Assembly: GCA_965249175.1 (NCBI GenBank)
Contig: OZ252227.1
Coordinates: 3,844,001-3,908,000 of the forward strand
Direction of reading: 5' to 3'
Length of the DNA: 64,000 bases
From: CAZYFH01 sp965249175
GTDB taxonomy: Bacteria; Acidobacteriota; Vicinamibacteria; Vicinamibacterales; UBA8438
The position numbers and the translations under genes were made by a program. Position 1 is the first letter of the stretch. Each line of letters starts with the position of its first letter. Below, piece by piece: positions 8,423-15,548 of this stretch. Under the pieces are notes generated by a model. The model ran no database searches. It was given only the letters and a program-made list of their open reading frames with translations, and was not told where the DNA came from.

Positions 8423-9769
8423 ATGTCCGACGCGGCGACGACCGCTGTGACGGTCGAGCCGGCGAGGTCGCTGCGCGGCCGGCTTCGCGTGCCGGGCGAC
8501 AAGTCCATCTCGCACCGATACGCAATCCTCGCGGCCCTGGCGTCCGGAACCTCGACCATCACCGGGTACGCGAGCGGCGCTGACTGTCGCGCGACGCTCC
8601 GATGTCTGCAATCTCTGGGTGTAGCGATACGGCACACCGGCGAACGCGACGGGACGGAATCCATCGTCACCGTGCCTGGCCGCGGGCTCGGCGCCCTTAC
8701 GCGCCCGGCCGGCCCACTCGACGCTGGCAATTCGGGGACCACGCTGAGACTGCTGGCCGGAGTCTTGGCAGCGACGCCCTTCCGAACGGTCATCACCGGA
8801 GACCGCTCGTTGCAACGACGCCCGATGGACCGGATCATCGAGCCGCTCGCGCAGATGGGCGCCACGCTTGCCGCGTCCGCCGGCTGCCCTCCGATCACGA
8901 TCACCGGCGGTCGTCTGCGCGGGATCGACTACGCGCCGCCGGTGGCGAGCGCGCAGGTCAAGAGCGCGGTGCTGCTCGCTGGGCTCCACGCCACCGGCTC
9001 GACCCGCGTGGTCGAGCGCACGCAGACGCGGGACCACACCGAGCGCGCCCTGGAGAGCTTTGGGGTCGCGGTACAGCGGAACGACACCAGCGTGACGATC
9101 GCCGGCGGCGCGGCGCTCCGCGGCGGGGAGCTCGCCGTCCCGGGCGACGTCTCATCCGCTGCGTTCTGGGCCGCGGCGGCCGCCGCGCTACCGGGTTCGG
9201 ATATCGAGATCGAGTCGGTCGGCCTCAATCCCACGCGGACAGCGTATCTCGACGTGCTGCGCCGCGCTGGCGCGATCGTCGATGTCCGTGTGACCGGCGA
9301 CGCCGCCGGCGAGCCGGTCGGGACGCTCCGCGTGCGGCACGAGACGCTGCGACCGATCGTGATCTCGCCGGCCGAGGTCCCCGCACTGATCGATGAGCTA
9401 CCGGTGCTTGGCGCGCTGGCGGTTCACGGCGGGTCGATCGAGGTGAGCGGCGCGGGCGAGCTCCGGCACAAGGAGAGCGACCGCATCGCCCAACTCGCCG
9501 CCGGGTTGCGCCAGTTGGGCGCCCGCGTCGACGAGCGCCACGACGGGTTCACGGTGGCCCCCGCCGGCCGCGTGCCCGATGGAACCGTCGACGCGGCCGG
9601 CCGCTTGCCCGGTGGAACCGTCGACGCGGCCGGCGATCACCGGCTCGCGATGGCCTTCGCGGTCGCGGCCCTGGCCGCGGATGAGCCGAGCCGCATCGTC
9701 GGCGCGGAAGTCGTCGATGTGTCGTATCCTGGGTTCTTCACGACGCTCGACGGGTTGCGTCACGACTAG
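8423..9769 (+). CDS. aroA: 3-phosphoshikimate 1-carboxyvinyltransferase (EPSP synthase)
   Basis: The 448-residue product catalyses the PEP-dependent sixth step of the shikimate pathway. The N-terminal RVPGDKSISHRYAILAALA carries the substrate-binding Lys and the SxS/R residues. LDAGNSGTTLRLLAG is the PEP-binding signature, and RHKESDRI plus DHRLAMAF are the C-terminal conserved blocks. The start at 8423 follows from family alignment; a longer frame to 8345 has no support. Between the last two blocks, residues 381-402 are two copies of an 11-residue unit (AGRVPDGTVDA and AGRLPGGTVDA), encoded by a 33-bp tandem duplication. aroK follows 23 bases later. Confidence 0.95.
   Translation: MSDAATTAVTVEPARSLRGRLRVPGDKSISHRYAILAALASGTSTITGYASGADCRATLRCLQSLGVAIRHTGERDGTESIVTVPGRGLGALTRPAGPLDAGNSGTTLRLLAGVLAATPFRTVITGDRSLQRRPMDRIIEPLAQMGATLAASAGCPPITITGGRLRGIDYAPPVASAQVKSAVLLAGLHATGSTRVVERTQTRDHTERALESFGVAVQRNDTSVTIAGGAALRGGELAVPGDVSSAAFWAAAAAALPGSDIEIESVGLNPTRTAYLDVLRRAGAIVDVRVTGDAAGEPVGTLRVRHETLRPIVISPAEVPALIDELPVLGALAVHGGSIEVSGAGELRHKESDRIAQLAAGLRQLGARVDERHDGFTVAPAGRVPDGTVDAAGRLPGGTVDAAGDHRLAMAFAVAALAADEPSRIVGAEVVDVSYPGFFTTLDGLRHD
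9563..9628 (+). repeat. 33-bp in-frame tandem duplication inside aroA
   Basis: Two adjacent 33-bp units (9563-9595 and 9596-9628) differ at only two bases and keep the reading frame. They lengthen the loop just before the conserved DHRLAMA block of EPSP synthase. Confidence 0.95.
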
Positions 9770-9792
9770 GGTTAGGGGCGCTGGAGAGTCGT

Positions 9793-10293
9793 GTGCGCAC
9801 GGACAGGATCTTTCTGGTGGGATTCATGGCGGCCGGCAAGTCCACCGTCGCCGCGGCGCTCGGCGGGCGCCTCGGATGGCGGGTCGAGGACGTGGATGAC
9901 CGAATCGAGGCGCGCGAGCATCGGACCGTCGCCGACATCTTCGCGAGCCACGGTGAACAGCGTTTTCGGGCGACGGAGCGGACCGTGCTGCAGGAGCTCT
10001 TGCCGATGCGCCACGTCGTCGTGGCAACCGGCGGGGGCACGTTCGTCGATCCAATGAACCGAGTGGCCATCAACCGCAACGGGGCCTCCATCTGGCTCGA
10101 TGTGTCGTTCGAGACGGTGGTCGAGCGGTTGCCCACCGACGGCCGGCGTCCGCTCGCCAACAACCGCGCGTCGATGCGGCAGCTGTTCGACGTCCGTCGC
10201 ACGGCATACCGGCATGCACATCTGCGGCTCGACGCGAACCGCGCGCCGGCCGGCGAGCTCGTCGAACGGATCCTCGACTGGCTGGGACCCTAG
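9793..10293 (+). CDS. aroK: Shikimate kinase
   Basis: The 166-residue product phosphorylates shikimate with ATP, two steps before the product of the adjacent aroA. Walker A is GFMAAGKST, the DVDDRIE segment binds Mg and shikimate, the FRATERTVL Arg is conserved, and ATGGG is the third shikimate-binding motif. RRPLANNR is the lid. The start is a GTG with GGAG seven bases upstream. The length is usual. It forms a shikimate-pathway pair with aroA and is followed closely by the metallophosphoesterase gene. Confidence 0.92.
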   Translation: MRTDRIFLVGFMAAGKSTVAAALGGRLGWRVEDVDDRIEAREHRTVADIFASHGEQRFRATERTVLQELLPMRHVVVATGGGTFVDPMNRVAINRNGASIWLDVSFETVVERLPTDGRRPLANNRASMRQLFDVRRTAYRHAHLRLDANRAPAGELVERILDWLGP

Positions 10294-10303
10294 CCTTTCC
10301 GTC

Positions 10304-11059
10304 ATGCGCGCCCTCATCCTGAGCGATATCCACGCCAACATCGAGGCCCTCGACGCCGTGCTCGAGGTGGCGCCGCGCCAGGCGTATGACCGGCTCTTCG
10401 TGCTCGGCGACCTGGTCGGCTACGGCGCGAGCCCGAACGAGGTCGTCGACCGCGTGTACGCGCTCGAGCCAGACGTCCTCATCCGCGGCAACCACGACAA
10501 GGTCGCCTCAGGGGTCGAGGAGCCGCATCACTTCAACCCCGTCGCGGCACAAGCCGCGATCTGGACGTTGGACGCGTTGACCGACGCCAATCGCGAACGG
10601 GTGGCCGCACTCCCCCGGGGGCCAGTGGCCGTAGACGGCGTCGTGGAGGTGTGCCACGGCACGCCGTTCGATGAGGACGTCTATGTGTTCGACCACGACG
10701 ACGCGGTGCGCGCCCTGGACGCCGCGACCGGACGCATCTGCTTCTTCGGGCACACACATGTGCCCGTGGCATTCCTGCGTCGCAACGCGGCCTCCGGTCT
10801 CGACGTCGTCGTGCCGGAGCTTGGAGCTCCGGGTCCCACTGTCGTCGCCTTGGAAGGCGAGCCACGCTACCTGATCAACCCGGGGTCGGTCGGCCAGCCG
10901 CGGGATGGCGACCCGCGCGCCGCCTACGCGGTCTACGACGACGAGGCCGCGCAGGTCGAGATCGTGCGAGTGCCGTATCGGGTGGACGTCGCGCAGCAGA
11001 AGATCATCGACGCTAAGCTGCCGGAGACCCTGGCCCGACGTCTGGGTGTGGGGCGCTAG
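10304..11059 (+). CDS. Calcineurin-like metallophosphoesterase (YfcE/MPP type)
   Basis: The 251-residue product begins MRALILSDIHANIEAL. The full metal-binding set is present: D-x-H in SDIHAN, GDLVGYG, GNHD, a later His in VCHGTP, and GHTHVP near the C-terminus. NPGSVGQPRDGDPRAAYAV is characteristic of small YfcE-like phosphodiesterases. The ATG at 10304 starts exactly at the conserved strand, ten bases after the aroK stop, so co-transcription is likely. The substrate is not predictable. Confidence 0.88.
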   Translation: MRALILSDIHANIEALDAVLEVAPRQAYDRLFVLGDLVGYGASPNEVVDRVYALEPDVLIRGNHDKVASGVEEPHHFNPVAAQAAIWTLDALTDANRERVAALPRGPVAVDGVVEVCHGTPFDEDVYVFDHDDAVRALDAATGRICFFGHTHVPVAFLRRNAASGLDVVVPELGAPGPTVVALEGEPRYLINPGSVGQPRDGDPRAAYAVYDDEAAQVEIVRVPYRVDVAQQKIIDAKLPETLARRLGVGR

Positions 11060-11065
11060 CGTCCA

Positions 11066-11227
11066 CTAGGAGGCCGCCGCCTTTCGCGCCGCGCGCTCTT
11101 CGCGCCGGCGTAACTCGGCGGCGTAGGCATCCGCCGCGGCGCGGGACCCAAGGATCCAGCCGACCACGATCCCGAACAGCAGCACGGCCGGGATGAACAC
11201 GACGTGCCCGGCGGTCATGCCCAGCAT
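11066..11227 (-). CDS. Small single-pass membrane peptide at the end of the ccm operon
   Basis: A 53-residue frame (or 50 residues from the second ATG at 11218) begins MLGMTAGHVV. It has one hydrophobic helix (VFIPAVLLFGIVVGWILG) followed by a strongly basic and Ala-rich cytoplasmic tail (ELRRREERAARKAAA). This is the topology of CcmD, but a separate CcmD-like protein is encoded just upstream, so this may be a second small subunit or a CcmI-like fragment. A GGGGC/GCCCC hairpin lies directly before the start. There is no strong ribosome binding site. Codon use fits a real gene. Confidence 0.55.
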   Translation of the reverse strand: MLGMTAGHVVFIPAVLLFGIVVGWILGSRAAADAYAAELRRREERAARKAAAS

Positions 11228-11250
11228 TTTCTAGATGGGGCTTCGCCCCA
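11223..11250 (-). repeat. Short hairpin repeat, GGGGCGAAGCCCC followed by TCTAGA
   Basis: On the minus strand GGGGCGAAGCCCC forms a 5-6 bp stem and is followed by TCTAGAAAATGCT. Nearly the same sequence occurs at 62989-63014 on the plus strand. Here it lies between ccmD and the small membrane peptide gene. Confidence 0.6.
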
Positions 11251-11267
11251 AGCCCCCGCGATTGGGG

Positions 11268-11600
11268 CTAACCGTCGTCGCCGTCGTCACCGATGCGTCG
11301 TGAGAGGTCGGCGAGCTCACGCTCGACTTCCGAGAACCGGCGCGAGAGCAACCAGAAATAGCCGAACGCCAGTATCCAGACGATCGAATAGGCGGCAACC
11401 AGGAACGGCGCCGCCGGCAGCCGGTCCTCCGGCGGCAACTCGTCGATCGGTACGAACTCCTCGATCGGCGGCTGGTCGGGCTGCGCTACCGCAGCGCCGG
11501 CGAACGCGGCGACGAACACACCGACCGCGACGGTGACCGCAAGACCGTGCCTACGCCACGAGCCGATCCGACCACCGCCACACACCCGTCGATCTCGCAC
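11268..11600 (-). CDS. ccmD: CcmD-like heme exporter subunit with extended N-terminus
   Basis: The product has 110 residues. A signal-like helix at about residues 20-38 ends in AAVAQPDQ and is followed by an acidic, Pro-rich periplasmic segment. The core is AAYSIVWILAFGYFWLLSRRFSEVERELADL, one membrane helix followed by a charged amphipathic tail, which is the CcmD pattern. CcmD holds holo-CcmE to the CcmABC complex. Typical CcmD proteins are about 50-70 residues, so the N-terminal extension is unusual. It lies immediately after ccmC in the expected place. Confidence 0.75.
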   Translation of the reverse strand: MRDRRVCGGGRIGSWRRHGLAVTVAVGVFVAAFAGAAVAQPDQPPIEEFVPIDELPPEDRLPAAPFLVAAYSIVWILAFGYFWLLSRRFSEVERELADLSRRIGDDGDDG

Positions 11601-11605
11601 CGCGC

Positions 11606-12265
11606 CTACTCCTCGTCGACCGCCAGCTGCAGCCGATTGACCACCGCCTGCTGGTGCTCCAACCGCCGGCGACCGTCGAGCATCACCCAGAACATCGCGA
11701 AATACGCCAGCACGCAGAACCAGAACGGGCCGGCCATCGACGCCGGCAAGGTTGGCACCACCGTCGTCTCGGGATGCAAGGTCCGCCAGACGTTGACCGA
11801 TACATAGACGAACGGCACATTGAACATCCCGAACAGCGCCAGACCGGCCGCGAGCTTCTCCGACCCCGGGCCACCGAACTTACGAAGCAACAGATACGCC
11901 ACGAAGGTCAACTCGAGAATCAGCGCCAGCGTTGTCCGAACGTCCCAGGGCCAATAGGTCCCCCATGTGACGCGCCCCCAGATCGGACCTGTTGTCAGTC
12001 CCATCAGGCCGAACAGCACGACCAGCTCGGCGGCAGATGCGGCGAGTCCATCGGCCGCCGGTTTCCCCGTGAAGAGATACACGCCGCTGGCGATCCCGCA
12101 GATGAACACCGCGAGGAACATCACGAACCAGACCGGCACGTGAAAGTAGACAATCTTGGAGATGAGGCCCATGCTCGCCTCGAAGGGCGCCAGGGCGACG
12201 TACACCGGCGCGACGGCGAACATTCCACCCGCGATCACCAGCGCGGCCAACCTCCGGTTGCTCAT
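11606..12265 (-). CDS. ccmC: Heme exporter protein CcmC
   Basis: The 219-residue product has six membrane helices. The motifs PFEASMGLISKIVYFHVPVWFVMF and TGPIWGRVTWGTYWPWDVR (the WWD-type Trp-rich periplasmic loop) are present, and His residues flank it (YFHVP and LHPE). CcmC attaches heme to CcmE. It sits between ccmB and ccmD with spacings of a few bases, so it is one transcription unit with them. Confidence 0.93.
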   Translation of the reverse strand: MSNRRLAALVIAGGMFAVAPVYVALAPFEASMGLISKIVYFHVPVWFVMFLAVFICGIASGVYLFTGKPAADGLAASAAELVVLFGLMGLTTGPIWGRVTWGTYWPWDVRTTLALILELTFVAYLLLRKFGGPGSEKLAAGLALFGMFNVPFVYVSVNVWRTLHPETTVVPTLPASMAGPFWFCVLAYFAMFWVMLDGRRRLEHQQAVVNRLQLAVDEE

Positions 12266-12271
12266 CGTCCC

Positions 12272-12955
12272 TCATTCTGTCATGAGCGGCTCGAATGTCC
12301 ATAACGTCAACGTCAGGAACACCACGTCGAAGAACACGATCAGCGCGAGCCAGAATCGAGCCAGGTCGAGGTTCGGCTCGGGCTGCACCAAGGCCACGGT
12401 CCCGCTGACACCGGCGATCAGCACCGGCACGGTAATCGGGTACAGCAGCACCGGAAGCAACACGGCGCGGCTCTGCGCGCGCGTCAGCATCGCGGCGAAG
12501 AGCGCGCCGACGGCGGCGAACCCGACTGTCCCCGTCGCCATGAGCGCCGCCAACAGGAACCCGTGCTGGAGCAACGACGTCGAGAAGAACAGCGAGACGA
12601 AGAAGACGACCACGACCTCGACGAGCGTCATCAACAATATGATGCCGATCAGCTTCCCCACGAAGATCGCGGAGCGCTCCACGGGCGCCAGCAGCAATCC
12701 GCGCAGCGCATCGTGATGGCTCTCGCGTTCGAATGCCCGCGCGAGTGCGAGCTGGCCGGAATAGGCGAGCGCCACCCAGATGATGCCGGCTTCGGCCCCG
12801 GCTATCGGACGGCCGCCGCGCACGAAGGCGAACGAGAACACGAGCACGCACGACGTCGCGAAGAACGCGGTCGTGTACAGCAGCTCGCGACTCCGGGATT
12901 CGACGCGGATGTCCTTGCGCGTCACGAGCCAGGCGATTCGGAAGAACTCTCGCAT
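12272..12955 (-). CDS. ccmB: Heme exporter protein CcmB
   Basis: The 227-residue product has six predicted membrane helices and starts with FFRIAWLVTRKDIRVESRSRELL, the cytoplasmic start typical of CcmB. ERESHHDALRGLLLAPVERSAIFVGK matches the family's conserved loop that touches the ATPase. It is the membrane subunit partner of CcmA in the ABC complex that releases holo-CcmE. It follows ccmA by 19 bases and precedes ccmC by six. Confidence 0.92.
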   Translation of the reverse strand: MREFFRIAWLVTRKDIRVESRSRELLYTTAFFATSCVLVFSFAFVRGGRPIAGAEAGIIWVALAYSGQLALARAFERESHHDALRGLLLAPVERSAIFVGKLIGIILLMTLVEVVVVFFVSLFFSTSLLQHGFLLAALMATGTVGFAAVGALFAAMLTRAQSRAVLLPVLLYPITVPVLIAGVSGTVALVQPEPNLDLARFWLALIVFFDVVFLTLTLWTFEPLMTE

Positions 12956-12974
12956 CGGAGAAGGCTTCGTGCGA

Positions 12975-13706
12975 TCAGTCGACCTTCATCGCCGCCCGAT
13001 ACCGATCCCGCAGCGACCCACCGGTCTCCGGCAGCTCGACCACGCGGCCCCGACGAAGCATGACAGCGCGATCGACGAGCCCGTCCACGATGTCGAGATC
13101 GTGCGTCGCCAGGAGCACCAGGTTGCGCGCGGCGCGCAGCTCCTGGAGGCGCTCGACGAGGACCCGCGTCGACCGCTCGTCGAGCCCGGTGAACGGCTCG
13201 TCGAGCAGCACCAGCCGCGGCTGATGCAGCAGGGTTCGCTCGAGCGCCAGACGCTGGCGCATCCCACGCGAGTAGCCGATGACCGCGTCGTCGGCGCGAT
13301 CGGCGAGCCGCGCTCGCTCGAGCGCCGCTGACACCTGCCCCGTGACGTCCGACAGTCCGTAGAGATGCGCAAAGAACTCGAGGTTCTCGCGAGCGGTAAG
13401 CTCCGGATAGAGTTGCAGATCGTGAGCGAGGTATCCGACCTGCGCGCGGAGCCCGGCCCCGGCATCACGAGCGGTGCGGTCGCCGTATCGGATGACCCCG
13501 GCGGAAGGCACGATCAGAGTCGCGAGCACCCCCAGCAGCGTCGACTTCCCCGCACCATTCGGGCCGAGGAGTCCGACGAGCTCGCCGGCGGCAAGCTGCA
13601 GCGACACGCGGTGGAGGGCCCGCCGGCGGCCATAATGGCGGGACGCCTTGGAGACGCGGAGCTGGTCGAAGTCGTACGGGTCTGAGGCCGCCGCGGGCTG
13701 GCTCAT
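12975..13706 (-). CDS. ccmA: Heme exporter ABC ATPase CcmA
   Basis: The 243-residue product is a single ABC ATPase. Walker A is GPNGAGKST, the signature is YSRGMRQRLALER (a normal LSGGQ variant) and Walker B is LVLLDEPF. ATHD is the switch His. The position directly before ccmB identifies it as CcmA rather than a generic ABC-2 ATPase. The start overlaps the stop of the upstream membrane protein by four bases. Confidence 0.93.
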   Translation of the reverse strand: MSQPAAASDPYDFDQLRVSKASRHYGRRRALHRVSLQLAAGELVGLLGPNGAGKSTLLGVLATLIVPSAGVIRYGDRTARDAGAGLRAQVGYLAHDLQLYPELTARENLEFFAHLYGLSDVTGQVSAALERARLADRADDAVIGYSRGMRQRLALERTLLHQPRLVLLDEPFTGLDERSTRVLVERLQELRAARNLVLLATHDLDIVDGLVDRAVMLRRGRVVELPETGGSLRDRYRAAMKVD

Positions 13707-14959
13707 CCGGCGGTGCCCGACTGCCCCGCGACCGAGCGCTCGCCCACGCGGGATGGCGAACTGAGCACCACGGGCGCGAGCTCGTCGTCGAGCTCGCGAT
13801 AGATGTGCTCGAGCGCCGTGACCAGCTCCGCGCGGCGCGACCCGTATTTCGTCGCGCCGATCTTGCCGCCGCGTTGCTGCCGCTCGATGCGAACGAGGTC
13901 GGCGAACAGCTTGTTCCTCCGCGCCTCAAGACGCTTCCGCCGGTCCCCCGTCGTCTCGCTCGTCGTAGGCGCGGCGCCACCCCACACGCCAGCGCCGAGA
14001 ATGGCCAGCGCCAACGCGAGCGTGAGCGTGGCTGGCAGCTGACTATGGTACGGCAACCCGGTGATCTCGAACACAATCGGCGCCCCGGCCGGCACCCGCG
14101 GGCCCGCTCCAAAGACATACGTGACATCCCCGGCGCCTTCCGGGCTCATGTCCGCGCGCCGAGCGATCTGATCGGACCCGACATCCATGGAGCCCCACTT
14201 CTCGACGATGATCAGCAGCGCTTCGAGATCCACCGGCAACGGCTGCGTGATGGGGGCGACGTCACCCGAATACGGGAGCACGTAGGCGACGCGGAGTGGT
14301 GTCATGCCGGGCGCGAACGGCCCATCGAGCGTCACCGTCTGGCCGGCGACGCGTGTGCCGGCGCTCGACTCGGGCAGCGCGCTCGTCGCTTGCGCGCCCT
14401 GCGGCATGGTGATGCTGATCGATGTGTCGGGCTGGACGGGCCCATCGTTCGCATTGACGACGTCCAGGAAATAGAAGACGGTCACGGACTCTTCGCCCAG
14501 CTCGACGGCGATCCGTGACTCGGCGCCAAAGCTCACCGGTCCGGGCTGAGCGACCACATCGGCCCCCGCCGCATCCCCGGTCGTGCCGACGAGCAGGAGG
14601 CGAATGCCACCGCGCCCGGGCACCGGAAAGGGCTGCGATTCGATCCTGACGCCGTCGAGGTCCGTCGCGGCGGTGACCGTGGCGCCCGGATTCAGCGTCA
14701 AAAACGTCGCGCGTCCCTCGGCGTCGGTGCGAACGGTGACGACGGTATCGCCCTCGCGCAGCTCGACCGGATGGTCCGGGACATTGTTCGACACCTGGCC
14801 GCGGATGACGCGCACCGTGATGGTCCCGGCCGGGAGCTGTGGGTCCGGGAGCGGGATGCCCGACATGCGCCGCGGGTCAGGTTGGGCCGAGAGCGCGGCG
14901 CCGAGCGCCACGAAGCCGACGACGATCGCCACGGCACGCATGGCGAATCTCATCGTCAT
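13703..14959 (-). CDS. Secreted membrane-anchored protein in ccm operon, carboxypeptidase-regulatory-like domain
   Basis: The ATG at 14959 opens into a signal peptide (AVAIVVGFVALGAALSAQ). Residues about 30-105 form a beta-sandwich like carboxypeptidase-regulatory/Ig-fold modules (GTITVRVIRG...EGRATFLTLNPG). A longer beta-rich region follows, then one membrane helix (LALALAILGAGVWGG) and a cytoplasmic Arg/Lys-rich C-terminus with a coiled-coil-like end. It has no recognised Ccm motif but is coupled to ccmA by overlap and lies just after the zinc-ribbon gene, so it probably serves the same assembly. Its function is unknown. Confidence 0.65.
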   Translation of the reverse strand: MTMRFAMRAVAIVVGFVALGAALSAQPDPRRMSGIPLPDPQLPAGTITVRVIRGQVSNNVPDHPVELREGDTVVTVRTDAEGRATFLTLNPGATVTAATDLDGVRIESQPFPVPGRGGIRLLLVGTTGDAAGADVVAQPGPVSFGAESRIAVELGEESVTVFYFLDVVNANDGPVQPDTSISITMPQGAQATSALPESSAGTRVAGQTVTLDGPFAPGMTPLRVAYVLPYSGDVAPITQPLPVDLEALLIIVEKWGSMDVGSDQIARRADMSPEGAGDVTYVFGAGPRVPAGAPIVFEITGLPYHSQLPATLTLALALAILGAGVWGGAAPTTSETTGDRRKRLEARRNKLFADLVRIERQQRGGKIGATKYGSRRAELVTALEHIYRELDDELAPVVLSSPSRVGERSVAGQSGTAG

Positions 14960-14981
14960 CGACCGACCGGCGAGGACCGGA

Positions 14982-15548
14982 CTACGCAATGTGGGCCCCA
15001 CACCCCTTGCAAAACTTCGCGTCCGGCTCGTTGCTCGTCCCGCAGCCCGGGCAGGCGTGGCGCTCGGGCAACGCCGGTCGGTCCTCACCTATGGAGGCAA
15101 GGCGGTCTGCCAGCTCCCGCTCGATCTGGTCGCGGTAGCCGACGCGTTCGGCGTCGAGCTGGCGGAGGAGCATCCTCGCCCGGCTCCGGAGCCGTCCCCC
15201 CATGTCGTCGAAATCGGTCACCGAGACCTTGCCCATCGCCCGATCGAACTCCAGCTCCTTGAGCGATCGGAGGACCAGCGTCTTCTCCCGATCGAGCGCG
15301 GCGCGCGTCCGCCCGCCGACCATGTCCGTGTGATCGGCGTATTGCCGCGCCGCGAGAGGCACCACCGTCCCATAGAGGGCGTAGCCGACATAGGCGCCGG
15401 CCCCGACCGCTCCGATCAGGAGCACCACTGCCGCGGGTTCACCTGGACGCACGACATACACCGCGATTGTGGCGCCCACGAGACCGGCGAGGACGAAAAA
15501 GTGCCAGGGACGAAACGGGCGTGCGTCAGTCGAGGTCGCGGAGCTCAT
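14982..15548 (-). CDS. Zinc-ribbon membrane protein in ccm operon
   Basis: The ATG at 15548 lies inside the last 23 bases of the ccmF-ccmH gene, which gives the usual overlap. The 188-residue product has two adjacent membrane helices (FFVLAGLVGATIAVYVV and PAAVVLLIGAVGAGAYVGYALYG), a long charged helical stretch with an Asp/Arg-rich coiled coil, and a C-terminal zinc ribbon CPGCGTSNEPDAKFCKGCG. Zinc-ribbon proteins of this form occur beside ccm genes in several Acidobacteriota and Deltaproteobacteria-like clusters as I recall; the role is not known. One hypothesis is a redox- or heme-related partner for the CcmH part. Confidence 0.75.
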   Translation of the reverse strand: MSSATSTDARPFRPWHFFVLAGLVGATIAVYVVRPGEPAAVVLLIGAVGAGAYVGYALYGTVVPLAARQYADHTDMVGGRTRAALDREKTLVLRSLKELEFDRAMGKVSVTDFDDMGGRLRSRARMLLRQLDAERVGYRDQIERELADRLASIGEDRPALPERHACPGCGTSNEPDAKFCKGCGAHIA

